In this document: positions 16,537 through 25,693 of the stretch, piece by piece
Layout of the letters: the number at the start of each line of letters is the position of its first letter
How positions within the stretch are numbered: the first letter of the stretch is position 1
Position numbers and translations under genes: made by a program
Origin: Flavobacteriaceae bacterium
Lineage (GTDB): Bacteria; Bacteroidota; Bacteroidia; Flavobacteriales; Flavobacteriaceae
NCBI GenBank assembly: GCA_009886755.1
Contig: QXYU01000009.1
Span: 1-64,000, forward strand
Length of the DNA stretch: 64,000 nucleotides
Reading direction: 5' to 3'
The notes under the pieces: generated by a model
Database searches by the model: none
Told to the model about the DNA's origin: nothing
What the model saw: the letters and a program-made list of their open reading frames with translations, nothing else

Positions 16537-18119
16537 AAGCCTTTGCCCAACTTATAGACGCGCTGGACAGCACCAACAAAACCACCCAAAAAGTGGCTTT
16601 GCTTGCCGACTACTTTCGAACCACACCACGCACCGATGCCTTATGGGCCGTAGCTCTACTATCGCATCGTCGCCCTTCACGTCCTGTGACCACTACGCTC
16701 CTCCGCCAATGGGCAGCGGAAGTGGCTGGACTCTCGACTTGGCTTTTTGAAGAAGCCTATCATATCGTAGGGGATTTAGCAGAAACCATTGCACTACTGG
16801 TTCCCAATACACAAAGCCACTCGCAAGAATCCTTAGCCGAAACTATTGCCGCACTCATTGCGCTAAAAAACAAAGAAGAGCCCGAAAAAAAAGCCTATAT
16901 CCTAGCACGATGGCAACAGCTTTCCAGCACCGAACGTTTTGTTTTTAATAAAATTTTGACGGGTGGCTTTCGAATTGGCATCAGTCAAAAGTTAATGACC
17001 CGTGCACTGGGACAAGCCTTGGAACTTGACGAAAACACCCTCGCACATCGATTGATGGGACAGTGGTCTCCTGAAAACACCCGTTTTGAAGACCTACTGA
17101 TCACTCCCAAAGCGGCCGATCAATTGAGTCGACCCTATCCTTTTTATTTGGCCTATGCGGCAGAAGATGATTTCTTTGACAAACAGTCTGTTACCGAATA
17201 TCACATAGAACACAAGTGGGATGGCATGCGAGGGCAGTTGATTGTAAGAGAAGGACAGCTTTTCCTTTGGAGTCGTGGAGAAGAATTGATAACAAACAAG
17301 TTTCCAGAGTTTGCCCCCTTTGCCCAACAATTGCCATCGGGCACTGTTTTGGACGGGGAAATCCTTCCCTATCCCAAAGGGGTTATTGGAAATTTTAATG
17401 ACCTCCAAAAACGCATCGGTCGCAAGACGGTTGGCGCCAAGCTACTGCGCGATATTCCCACCCGATTTATGATCTATGATCTGCTAGAGTGGGAAGGCAA
17501 AGACTACCGAAATGAACCCCTTTGGAAAAGACAGCAACAGTTAGCGCATCTTTTTGAACGCTATTCTGAACAAGAACTGCCTTGGGAACATTCCAACGTA
17601 TTACAGTTTGATCATTGGGATGCGGTTGCTACAGAACGAAACAGAGCCCCTGAAATGCGCTCCGAAGGCTTGATGCTCAAAAAGCGGGATTCGATCTATG
17701 CCGTAGGACGTAAAAAAGGGGCTTGGTGGAAATGGAAATCAGATCCCAAAACTATTGATGCTGTGCTCACCTATGCCATGCGAGGTCACGGCCGCCGAAC
17801 CAACCTCTATACCGACTACACCTTTGGTTTATGGGATGAAGGGCAATTGGTCACCTTTGCAAAGGCCTATTCTGGATTGACGGATAAAGAGATTCGAGAA
17901 GTGGATCGTTTTGTAAAGCAAAACACCCTTGCTCGCTTTGGTCCTGTTCGAGAGGTGACTCCAAAACTTGTTTTTGAAATAGCCTTTGAGGGGATTGCCG
18001 CTTCCTCACGACACAAAAGTGGTGTTGCTGTGCGTTTTCCGCGAATTTTGCGGTGGCGGCACGACAAAAAAATTGAAGGAGCCAACAGTCTCTCGGATCT
18101 AAAAGAACTCCTTCCATGA
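16533..18119 (+). CDS. ATP-dependent DNA ligase of the ligase-associated repair cassette
   Basis: A 528-residue ATP-dependent ligase. The nucleotidyl-transferase motif I is EHKWDGMRG, with the AMP-accepting Lys near residue 228; SRGEELITNKFPEF and DGEILP are motifs Ia and III; EGLMLKKRDS is motif IV; WWKWK is motif V. An N-terminal all-helical DNA-binding domain (about 1-200) and a C-terminal OB domain with AYSGLTDKEI complete the usual order. Bacteria already have an NAD+-dependent LigA for replication; this enzyme belongs to the nick or break repair set with the flanking MBL exonuclease, helicase and PdeM. Both ends overlap neighbours by ATGA. Confidence 0.93.
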   Translation: MKAFAQLIDALDSTNKTTQKVALLADYFRTTPRTDALWAVALLSHRRPSRPVTTTLLRQWAAEVAGLSTWLFEEAYHIVGDLAETIALLVPNTQSHSQESLAETIAALIALKNKEEPEKKAYILARWQQLSSTERFVFNKILTGGFRIGISQKLMTRALGQALELDENTLAHRLMGQWSPENTRFEDLLITPKAADQLSRPYPFYLAYAAEDDFFDKQSVTEYHIEHKWDGMRGQLIVREGQLFLWSRGEELITNKFPEFAPFAQQLPSGTVLDGEILPYPKGVIGNFNDLQKRIGRKTVGAKLLRDIPTRFMIYDLLEWEGKDYRNEPLWKRQQQLAHLFERYSEQELPWEHSNVLQFDHWDAVATERNRAPEMRSEGLMLKKRDSIYAVGRKKGAWWKWKSDPKTIDAVLTYAMRGHGRRTNLYTDYTFGLWDEGQLVTFAKAYSGLTDKEIREVDRFVKQNTLARFGPVREVTPKLVFEIAFEGIAASSRHKSGVAVRFPRILRWRHDKKIEGANSLSDLKELLP

Positions 18120-20554
18120 GCGCAACATCAATCGACCAATGGTTTGCGGAACAGGGATGGAAACCCCTCCCCTTTCAAAAAAAAACTTGGAAAGCCTACG
18201 CGGCTGGAAAAAGTGGCTTTGTAAATGCACCCACAGGAAGCGGTAAAACCTATGCCCTTTGGGGTGGAATTATTCAAGAAGCACTCGCCAAGCCTCCCAA
18301 AAAAGGCGTACAGGCCCTTTGGATCACCCCCCTAAAAGCCTTGGCTGTGGAGATTCAGCAGAGCACACACCGAATGAGTCAGCATTTTGACCCCAAATGG
18401 AAGGTGGATCTCCGTACCGGAGATACCCCCTCAGCAGCACGAGCCAAGCAACGGAAAAGACCAAATTTTGGGCTGGTGACTACTCCCGAAAGCCTTCACC
18501 TACTGCTAGGTAGCAAAGAACACAAAGCCTATTTCTCAAACCTACAGTGCATTGTGATAGACGAATGGCATGAACTCATGGGCTCCAAACGCGGGGTGCA
18601 AATAGAACTTGCCCTAGCCTATTTGAAATCTTTTCTCCCCCAACTAAAAGTATGGGGAATTTCGGCTACCATTGGGAATTTGGACCTCGCACAAGAAATT
18701 CTGCTTGGCGCAGATGCTGAACAAGCTGTTCGGGTGGTTTCCCTGAGAAAGAAAACCATCAAAGTAAAGTCCTTGGTTCCCAAAAACATGGAACGATTTC
18801 CTTGGCGCGGTCATTTGGGCTTGCATTTGTTGAATGAGGTGGTTAAAGTGGTGGAGCGCTCTCGCTCCACCTTGGTATTTACCAACACCCGAGCCCAATG
18901 CGAAATATGGTTTCAACGGCTACTTGAAGCCCATCCCGATTGGGCTGGTCAGATGGCTATGCACCACGGGAGCATGAACAAAGAAACGCGGCTTTGGGTA
19001 GAAGAAGCACTGCAGAACGACCGTCTAAAATTAGTGGTTTGTACCTCTAGCTTGGATTTGGGTGTGGACTTCAGTCCTGTGGAAAGCTGTATTCAAATTG
19101 GCAGCCCCAAGGGAGTGGGGCGTTTTCTGCAACGCGCCGGACGCAGCGGCCACCAACCTGGCAAAGCCAGTATGATTTATTTTTTGCCCACCCATGCCAT
19201 GGAGCTCATTGAAGCCCTTGCTCTCCAAACCGCGATTGAGCAACAGATCATTGAAGATCGCATTCCCTACCTCAACAGTTATGATGTACTCATTCAATTC
19301 CTGATGACTTTGGCAGTGGGCGATGGCTTTTCCCCAAAAGCACTTTTTCCAATACTTCAAAATACGTTTTGCTTCCAAACCTTAGATCCAGATACTTGGC
19401 AGTGGTGCCTAAACTTTATCCGGCAAGGAAGTCAGAGCTTGGAGAATTATGACGAGTACAAAAAAGTGACCGTAGATGAAAACGACTGCTATCGCGTGGC
19501 CAATCGATCTATTGCCATGCGTCACCGAATGAATATTGGAACCATCGTCAGCGATGCTGATTTATTGGTCAAATACCGTAAAGGGGGCTTTATCGGAACC
19601 ATTGAAGAATGGTTTGTTTCCAAACTAATTCCCGGGGATGTGTTCACTTTTGGCGGGAAAAACTTAAAGCTGATTAAAATCCAAAACAACCAGGTGCTGG
19701 TCAAAAAATCCAAAGCCAAAAAAGCAAAAATTCCCGCTTGGATGGGTGGACGAATGAGTTTTAGCGCACATCTGAGCGAATTGCTTCGCAACACCTTCTA
19801 CCAATTGGAGACGAGCAACAGCCTAGAAAGTAAAGCCTTAGCACCCGTATTGACCCAGCAAAAAAAACAATCTCTGCTTCCTAGAGCTGAAGAATTACTG
19901 ATCGAAACCTTTCCCTCTCGTGAGGGGTATCATGCGGTGTTTTATCCTTTCGAAGGCTATGCCATACACATGGCCATGGCCAGTATCGTTTCCTACCGTT
20001 TGAGTTTGTTAGCACCCACCAGTTTTAGCTTGGCTTACAATGACTATGGCTTTGAACTGGTCTCGGATCGCCCTATTGATCTAGAAGGGCTTTTGGACAA
20101 CAATCTGCTATCGGCGACGGATGTTCTAGAAGATTTGAAAACAGGAATCAATGTGTCGGAAATAGCACGTCGAAAATTTAGAGACATCGCTGTGATTGGA
20201 GGCTTGGTCTTCCAAGGCACCCCCTCCCAGCCGATCAAAAGCAAGCACCTCCAGTCCAGCTCCCAATTGTTTTACGAAGTGTTTAAAGACTACGAGCCAG
20301 AAAATTTGCTCTATCAGCAAGCCCTTGCCGAAACTTTTGATCATGGCATGGAACAGGGACGACTAATGCAAGCCTTTGAACGCATGAATACGCAAGAGAT
20401 TCGTTGGGTAAAAACCCACCAACCTACACCCTTTTCGTTTCCTTTGATTACCGATCGACTACGTGCCAAAATGTCTTCCGAATCGGTGGAAGATCGGATT
20501 CGAAAAATGTATTTACAACTGGAAAAAGACCTGTCGGATGGAAGTACCCATTAA
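18116..20554 (+). CDS. Ligase-associated DEXH-box helicase (Lhr-like)
   Basis: An 812-residue superfamily 2 helicase. Walker A NAPTGSGKT is at about 37-45, TPLKALAVE is motif Ia, TTPESLHLLL motif Ib, DEWHEL the DExH box near 148, GISATIG motif III, TNTRAQCEIWFQ motif IV, and QRAGRSGH motif VI. A winged-helix and C-terminal beta region follow, as in Lhr. Lhr enzymes move 3' to 5' on single-stranded DNA and unwind DNA:RNA hybrids. In this cassette it is named ligase-associated DNA damage response helicase. Its end overlaps the pdeM start by 17 bases. Confidence 0.93.
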   Translation: MSATSIDQWFAEQGWKPLPFQKKTWKAYAAGKSGFVNAPTGSGKTYALWGGIIQEALAKPPKKGVQALWITPLKALAVEIQQSTHRMSQHFDPKWKVDLRTGDTPSAARAKQRKRPNFGLVTTPESLHLLLGSKEHKAYFSNLQCIVIDEWHELMGSKRGVQIELALAYLKSFLPQLKVWGISATIGNLDLAQEILLGADAEQAVRVVSLRKKTIKVKSLVPKNMERFPWRGHLGLHLLNEVVKVVERSRSTLVFTNTRAQCEIWFQRLLEAHPDWAGQMAMHHGSMNKETRLWVEEALQNDRLKLVVCTSSLDLGVDFSPVESCIQIGSPKGVGRFLQRAGRSGHQPGKASMIYFLPTHAMELIEALALQTAIEQQIIEDRIPYLNSYDVLIQFLMTLAVGDGFSPKALFPILQNTFCFQTLDPDTWQWCLNFIRQGSQSLENYDEYKKVTVDENDCYRVANRSIAMRHRMNIGTIVSDADLLVKYRKGGFIGTIEEWFVSKLIPGDVFTFGGKNLKLIKIQNNQVLVKKSKAKKAKIPAWMGGRMSFSAHLSELLRNTFYQLETSNSLESKALAPVLTQQKKQSLLPRAEELLIETFPSREGYHAVFYPFEGYAIHMAMASIVSYRLSLLAPTSFSLAYNDYGFELVSDRPIDLEGLLDNNLLSATDVLEDLKTGINVSEIARRKFRDIAVIGGLVFQGTPSQPIKSKHLQSSSQLFYEVFKDYEPENLLYQQALAETFDHGMEQGRLMQAFERMNTQEIRWVKTHQPTPFSFPLITDRLRAKMSSESVEDRIRKMYLQLEKDLSDGSTH

Positions 20555-21179
20555 CCAACATCGCATGCTGTTGCTTCCCGAGGGAGCAATCTACTGGATC
20601 AACACTCAGACACTACTGATTGCCGACGCGCATTTGGGTAAAGTCACTCACTTTCGCAAAAATGGTTTTGCCGTTCCTCCGCAGATTCAGTTTTCCTTTT
20701 ATAAAAAAATGGATTCCCTACTGGCAACCCATTCCATACACCGCATTTTCTTTTTAGGGGATTTGTTTCACAGCGCTCGCAATGCAGAATGGGATCGGTT
20801 TGTGAAATGGAATCAACAGTGCTCCATCCCAGCATACCTCGTCAAGGGAAATCATGACATTTTATCCCAAGACCTTTTGGCGGAAAGCGGTTTGGAGGTG
20901 GTGGACGAATGGCGAGAAGAAGGGCTTCTCCTGAGCCATCATCCTAAAGAACAAACAGGATTTTTCAATCTCTGTGGACATCTTCACCCGGGGGTTAGAA
21001 TGCAAGGCAAAGGTCGTCAGCGCCTAAAGATTCCCTGTTTTTTTCATCGTCCCAAACAAATGATTCTCCCCGCATTTGGTGACTTCACAGGCTTGTTTAT
21101 CCTACAACCTAAGGCCAACGACCAAGTGTATGCATTGGGAGAAAAGTCTGTTTTACCCATTTCCTTAAGGAAAAAATAG
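20538..21179 (+). CDS. pdeM: Ligase-associated metallophosphoesterase PdeM
   Basis: From the ATG at 20538 the protein has 213 residues, the size expected for PdeM. Calcineurin-type motifs are in order: IADAHLGK (28-35), LGDLFHS, KGNHD, LSHHP and CGHLHPG, which supply the two-metal site. The longer frame from 20463 lies entirely inside helicase codons and its extra residues do not resemble the family, so I reject that start. PdeM is the fourth member of the ligase-associated cassette and is expected to be a DNA or nucleotide phosphoesterase that trims ends before ligation; the precise substrate is not settled. Confidence 0.9.
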   Translation: MEVPINQHRMLLLPEGAIYWINTQTLLIADAHLGKVTHFRKNGFAVPPQIQFSFYKKMDSLLATHSIHRIFFLGDLFHSARNAEWDRFVKWNQQCSIPAYLVKGNHDILSQDLLAESGLEVVDEWREEGLLLSHHPKEQTGFFNLCGHLHPGVRMQGKGRQRLKIPCFFHRPKQMILPAFGDFTGLFILQPKANDQVYALGEKSVLPISLRKK

Positions 21180-21202
21180 CCTGTATATTTACCAAAAAAA
21201 AA

Positions 21203-24200
21203 TTGCCCAATTTTCCGCTTTCGATACTGTCCGAAACGCCGCTTCAAAAAAAGCTGAAGCAAGCACTAGACACCCCACAAGTCAATCACTTTAAAACCGC
21301 AGTAGGATCGGGACGTACGCTAGCATTGGCCAGTTGTTTTCAGCAAGAAGCTCATTCGTTACTCTGGGTTTTAGAAAATCCCGAACAAGCAGCCTACTAT
21401 CTCAACGATCTTGAAGAATTGTTGGGCACCACCACTGTTCTTTTTTTTCCAGCCAGCTACCGTCAAGCCTATGTGTCGGAAGCTACGGACAATGCCAATG
21501 TGCTGCTCCGTGCCGAAGTCTTGCGAAAACTTACCAACAGCAAGCGTCCACGAATCATTGTAACCTATCCACAGGCGGTTTTTGAAAAAGTCATTTCACA
21601 ACATACCCTTAAAAAAAACACATTAAAAGTTCAAAAAGGAACCGCATTAAGTCTGGATTTTATCAACGAAACCTTGTTTGAATACGGATTTGAACGAGCC
21701 GATTTTGTGACCGAACCAGGAACTTTTTCAGTTCGAGGTGGTATTATTGATGTCTTTTCCTATTCCAACCAGCACCCCTACCGAATCGAGTTTTTTGGAG
21801 ATGAAGTCGAAAGCCTTCGCTCTTTTGATGTTCGAACCCAACTGTCCATTCAGCAGTACGAACAGATTGAGCTCATCCCAAACACTTCCTCTCTGACATT
21901 TACCGACAAACGGAAAACCTTACTGGATTTGCTCCCCGAACAAAGCACGGTCTTGTTTGAAAATTTAGACGGTTGTTGCGATCGTTTGGAGCATCTTTTT
22001 GACAAAGCCACTTTGCAATACGAAGGCCTAGACACAACGACTCAGTTCCCCCCTGAAACCTTATTTTGTCAAAGCAAAGAATGGCTGGCAGCCCTACGAG
22101 AAAGACCCGTGGGCTTATTTCAAAATTCGGACCGCCTCCCCGCTACTAAAACCCTTCTCTGGGGGCAAGCCCCCCAGCCCAGTTTCAACAAGCAGTTCGA
22201 TCTGTTAGTGGCACATCTCAATAGCAATCACGAAAAAGCCTGGACCAACTACCTTTGCTGTTCCAACGAACAACAAGTCAAACGCTTTCACGATATTTTT
22301 CAGGAGATGGAAGAAACAGTGCATTACAAAACACTAGTTTGTCCTCTTTTTGAAGGTTTTGAAGATCCCGAAACCAAAATAGCGGTGTTTACCGATCACC
22401 AGATTTTTAATCGCTACCACAAATACCGACTCAAATCCCAAAAGACCAAAGCGGATGCCCTGACCTTGCAGGAACTCACCCTGATGGAGGTGGGTGACTA
22501 TGTAACACATATGGATCACGGAATCGGTCGTTTTGGAGGTCTCCAGCATATTGATGTGGAAGGGAAAAAACAAGAAGCCATCAAACTGGTCTATGGCGAA
22601 GGGGATGTCCTGTACCTGAGTATTCATTCCCTGCATAAAATCACCAAGTTTAACGGGAAAGACGGCAAGGTTCCCAAACTGCTAAAGCTCGGCTCCAAGG
22701 CTTGGAAAGCCCTGAAACAAAAGACCAAAAAACGGGTCAAAGAAGTTGCCTTCAATTTGATTCAACTCTATGCCGAACGACGAAAAAAAATCGGCTATGC
22801 CTTTGCCCCAGACAGCTATCTGCAATGGGAATTAGAAGCTTCTTTTATCTATGAGGATACACCCGATCAAGGAAAAACTACCGGCGCTATCAAAGCCGAT
22901 ATGGAAAGTGAACGCCCCATGGATCGTTTGGTTTGTGGCGATGTGGGCTTTGGTAAAACAGAGGTTGCCATCCGAGCCGCTTTTAAAGCGGTGGACAACA
23001 GCAAACAAGTAGCGGTTTTAGTACCGACCACCATATTGGCTTTTCAGCATTTTAGAACCTTTAGCAATCGGTTGAAAAACCTTCCCGTTCGTGTGGACTA
23101 TTTGAATCGTTTTCGCTCAACCAAAGACCGAAAGGCTATCATGGAAGATCTTAAAGCTGGAAAGATTGATATCCTTATAGGCACCCATCAAATTGCTGGG
23201 AAAACAATAGAATATGCCGATTTAGGATTACTGATTGTGGATGAAGAACAAAAATTTGGGGTAGGTGTCAAAGAAAAGATTCGTTCCTTGAAAAAAAACA
23301 TTGATGTCCTAACTCTCACCGCTACCCCCATTCCCCGCACCTTACAGTTCAGTCTGATGGCGGCACGGGACTTATCGGTAATTGCCACGCCGCCCCCCAA
23401 CCGCTATCCTATCCAAAGCGAAGTGGTTCGGTTTAATGAAACGGTAGTTCGAGATGGAATTTTGTATGAATTGCAGCGGGGTGGACAGGTTTATTTTGTT
23501 CACAATCGGGTGGAGAGTATCCAAGAAGTCGCGGGGATGCTTCAACGGTTGGTTCCTGATGCACGCATCGGAATTGGACATGGGCAAATGCAGGGTGATC
23601 GCCTAGAGCAGACACTGCTAAAATTCTTAGGAGGACAATACGATATATTGGTGGCCACCACCATCATTGAAAATGGACTGGACGTTCCCAACGCCAATAC
23701 CATTTTTATAAATAACGCCAACAATTTTGGTTTGAGTGACCTGCATCAGATGCGCGGTCGGGTGGGACGGAGTAACAAAAAGGCTTTTTGCTATTTTATG
23801 ACTCCACCGCGAGCAGCCATGAGTTCTGATGCGCAAAAAAGAATCCAAACCATTGAGCAATATGCCGAATTGGGATCTGGGATTCAGATCGCCAAGAAAG
23901 ATCTAGAAATTCGAGGGGCCGGTGATTTATTAGGTGGCGAACAAAGTGGCTTTATCAATGACATCGGATTCGATGCTTACCAAAAAATATTGGAAGAAGC
24001 CTTGTCAGAATTGAAAGAGAACGAGTTTAAAACCCTTTTTGAAAAAGAACGCAGTGAGCAAGAGGCGTTCACCAAAGAAGTGCAACTGGATACGGATTTG
24101 GAAATCATGCTCCCAGATTACTACGTGAATAGTGTTAAAGAACGCCTTTCGCTTTACAATCAACTAAGTCAGATAAAAGACGAAACAGAGCTACTCACTT

Positions 24201-24556
24201 TTGAAAAAAACCTAGAAGATCGGTTTGGGCCACTTCCAGACCCTGCAATGGAACTCATGGCCAGTGTGAAAATCAAATGGGCAGCAGCACAATTGGGATT
24301 GGAACGACTAGTGATCAAAAATGGAAAATGTGTGGGCTATTTTATGGCACAGGAAAATCATGCATTTTACGAATCGCTTCGCTTCCAAAACATCTTAACT
24401 CGGATTCAAGAAATGCCCGAACGCTTACAAATCAAACAAAAACAAACCCGTCAGGGCATGCGTTTACTTATCGTTGTGGAAGCCGTCACACAAACAGAAA
24501 CCATGTTGACTCTGATGGAACAACTACTTCAGACTAAAGGAGCTTCAAGTTCTTAA
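21203..24556 (+). CDS. mfd: Transcription-repair coupling factor Mfd
   Basis: A 1117-residue Mfd. The N-terminal UvrB-like module (about 1-330) includes GTFSVRGGIIDVFSY; the RNA-polymerase interaction domain begins GDYVTHMDHGIGRFGGL; the translocase has Walker A VCGDVGFGKTEVA, DEEQKFGV, LTATPIPRTL and QMRGRVGRS; the C-terminal TRCF domain ends the protein. It removes stalled RNA polymerase from damaged template and recruits UvrA. No ATG precedes the conserved region, so the start is a TTG at 21203. It follows pdeM by 23 bases on the same strand and may extend the repair operon, although TATATTTA about 20 bases upstream could be a weak promoter of its own. Confidence 0.95.
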   Translation: MPNFPLSILSETPLQKKLKQALDTPQVNHFKTAVGSGRTLALASCFQQEAHSLLWVLENPEQAAYYLNDLEELLGTTTVLFFPASYRQAYVSEATDNANVLLRAEVLRKLTNSKRPRIIVTYPQAVFEKVISQHTLKKNTLKVQKGTALSLDFINETLFEYGFERADFVTEPGTFSVRGGIIDVFSYSNQHPYRIEFFGDEVESLRSFDVRTQLSIQQYEQIELIPNTSSLTFTDKRKTLLDLLPEQSTVLFENLDGCCDRLEHLFDKATLQYEGLDTTTQFPPETLFCQSKEWLAALRERPVGLFQNSDRLPATKTLLWGQAPQPSFNKQFDLLVAHLNSNHEKAWTNYLCCSNEQQVKRFHDIFQEMEETVHYKTLVCPLFEGFEDPETKIAVFTDHQIFNRYHKYRLKSQKTKADALTLQELTLMEVGDYVTHMDHGIGRFGGLQHIDVEGKKQEAIKLVYGEGDVLYLSIHSLHKITKFNGKDGKVPKLLKLGSKAWKALKQKTKKRVKEVAFNLIQLYAERRKKIGYAFAPDSYLQWELEASFIYEDTPDQGKTTGAIKADMESERPMDRLVCGDVGFGKTEVAIRAAFKAVDNSKQVAVLVPTTILAFQHFRTFSNRLKNLPVRVDYLNRFRSTKDRKAIMEDLKAGKIDILIGTHQIAGKTIEYADLGLLIVDEEQKFGVGVKEKIRSLKKNIDVLTLTATPIPRTLQFSLMAARDLSVIATPPPNRYPIQSEVVRFNETVVRDGILYELQRGGQVYFVHNRVESIQEVAGMLQRLVPDARIGIGHGQMQGDRLEQTLLKFLGGQYDILVATTIIENGLDVPNANTIFINNANNFGLSDLHQMRGRVGRSNKKAFCYFMTPPRAAMSSDAQKRIQTIEQYAELGSGIQIAKKDLEIRGAGDLLGGEQSGFINDIGFDAYQKILEEALSELKENEFKTLFEKERSEQEAFTKEVQLDTDLEIMLPDYYVNSVKERLSLYNQLSQIKDETELLTFEKNLEDRFGPLPDPAMELMASVKIKWAAAQLGLERLVIKNGKCVGYFMAQENHAFYESLRFQNILTRIQEMPERLQIKQKQTRQGMRLLIVVEAVTQTETMLTLMEQLLQTKGASSS

Positions 24557-25193
24557 TTACTTCAAAAGCGACATTGACGGAGTTTTCATCCATCAGGATG
24601 GTAAATTCATTGGAAGTGGAAATCACTTCCTTGATATTGACCCCCTCCCAAGAAAGGCGCTGGAAAATAAAGTAATAAATCCCCGGAATTTGGACATTAT
24701 CGGTGGGTAATTTCACCGTAATAGCTGATAAATTCACTTCTTTGTCCAAACAAAATTCATTCTGGAAGATCGTGTCAACCGTATCAATCAAATTTTGACT
24801 AACAATAATATTGCATTCGGCTACTCCTCGAGAGGATGTATAAAAAGCATTGGGTTCTGACTTGATCTGATCCAAAAACTTGGCTTGTGACAAGAGTAAT
24901 GTATCTGTAATTTTAAAACAATAGTCCGCCAGCGAAGACCGCACAGTGATATCTCCTAAATTCTTTAAAACACGAACGATTTTGTGCGTAGAAAGAAATT
25001 CTTGATTGTCGGAAATCCGTTTGAGTGCCATAACAATCGCCCCGCTCTTAGCTGATTTTTTAAGTGATTTCTCAATATCTGGCTGGATTTCTCGAGCCAA
25101 AGAAGTCAAGTTAATAATCCCTTGCGATAAAGCGCTCATCAAAAAAGGCTTGGTCTTGATATAGTCCAATACCTCGGAGGCAATAGTCTTCAT
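24534..25193 (-). CDS. ACT-domain protein related to aspartate kinase regulatory regions
   Basis: A 219-residue soluble protein. Residues 1-90 are helical with no known motif; from about 95 there are two ACT-like units, the second ending FQRLSWEGVNIKEVISTSNEFTILM, which is the classic ACT helix-strand pattern of aspartate kinases. There is no kinase domain, so it cannot be an aspartate kinase itself. ACT domains bind amino acids, so it may sense an amino acid and act through partner contacts; this is inference. It has a textbook promoter and overlaps the end of mfd by 23 bases, convergently. Similar free-standing proteins occur in other Bacteroidota and are often labelled aspartate kinase. 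Confidence 0.7.
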   Translation of the reverse strand: MKTIASEVLDYIKTKPFLMSALSQGIINLTSLAREIQPDIEKSLKKSAKSGAIVMALKRISDNQEFLSTHKIVRVLKNLGDITVRSSLADYCFKITDTLLLSQAKFLDQIKSEPNAFYTSSRGVAECNIIVSQNLIDTVDTIFQNEFCLDKEVNLSAITVKLPTDNVQIPGIYYFIFQRLSWEGVNIKEVISTSNEFTILMDENSVNVAFEVIKNLKLL

Positions 25194-25208
25194 TGTTTAA
25201 AATTTTCA

Positions 25209-25237
25209 CAAATATATAAAAATACAACATTCAACAA
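25209..25237 (-). promoter_or_regulatory. Promoter of the ACT-domain gene
   Basis: Minus strand TTG (25237-25235), 18 bases, TATATTTG (25216-25209), then 15 bases to the ATG. It is a perfect match to the Bacteroidota promoter pattern. It begins 7 bases from the stop of the yraN pseudogene, so both were once separate units. Confidence 0.72.
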
Positions 25238-25243
25238 AGAATA

Positions 25244-25609
25244 CTAACTACCGTCAAAAGGATAAAACGCATTTTCGATGTGGTTGGCTTCCCATTTTCT
25301 ATTTTGTCGAAGGATGGCAAGAACATCAAATCGCACCTCCATATCTAAACTTTCTTGTTCGATTTAGTAATTGGCAGCCATAACAATCAGGCCTATTTTT
25401 TTGGGTGAAACAAAGCTTTCCGGAGTCCCATAAATATGGGTGGTTCTTGCTTTGACTCCAACGACTGCAAGGATGTTGTCTAATTCGGCAATAATATCAA
25501 TTTAGGCCTTTAGGTAACGGTAATTTCGCTTTCGAATTCGATACTCTTTTCGTTTGAGATAGTGTGTTGCAAAGTCTTCTGCGGCCGTACCCAAGGTTTG
25601 TGCATCCAC
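25244..25609 (-). pseudogene. yraN: yraN (UPF0102 endonuclease-like) pseudogene
   Basis: One minus-strand frame from a GTG at 25609 to a stop at 25246-25244 translates as a full-length UPF0102/YraN protein of about 121 codons: LGTAAEDFATHYL, RKRNYRYLKA, IDIIAELDNILAVV, TPESFVSPKK, MEVRFDVLAIL and ENAFYPF are all recognisable. It is broken by TAA at 25504-25502, exactly where the Glu of the EIDII motif should be, and by TAA at 25366-25364. The VEVK nuclease motif reads VGVK (GGA at 25459-25457). So it has two nonsense mutations plus loss of a catalytic residue, with no frameshift. The frame continues some codons upstream of the GTG to a stop, without an ATG. Confidence 0.88.
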
Positions 25610-25671
25610 GGTTTCAAATTTGGAGTCGATGGAAAGTTAAGGATTTCCTGCGTTACGGCTATTTTAATTAT

Positions 25672-25679
25672 TATTTTTG
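25672..25679 (+). promoter_or_regulatory. -7 element of the metG promoter
   Basis: TATTTTTG, a perfect TAnnTTTG box, 14 bases before the metG ATG. Only weak -33 candidates lie upstream (TTA at 25653-25655 or CTG at 25648-25650). Confidence 0.45.
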
Positions 25680-25693
25680 GTCAAATTTAAGCA

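Noticed and set aside
18850-18871. Perfect 9-bp hairpin GGTGGAGCG/CGCTCCACC in the helicase gene
   Set aside because: It is mid-gene, has no T-run, lies at no operon boundary, and codes for ordinary helicase sequence; likely chance.
20463-20537. Longer start for PdeM
   Set aside because: These codons are out-of-frame helicase sequence and do not resemble the family; the ATG at 20538 gives the expected N-terminus.
22158-22178. GC-rich hairpin CTGGGGG/CCCCCAG in mfd
   Set aside because: Mid-gene, no T-run, no regulatory position; probably coding coincidence.
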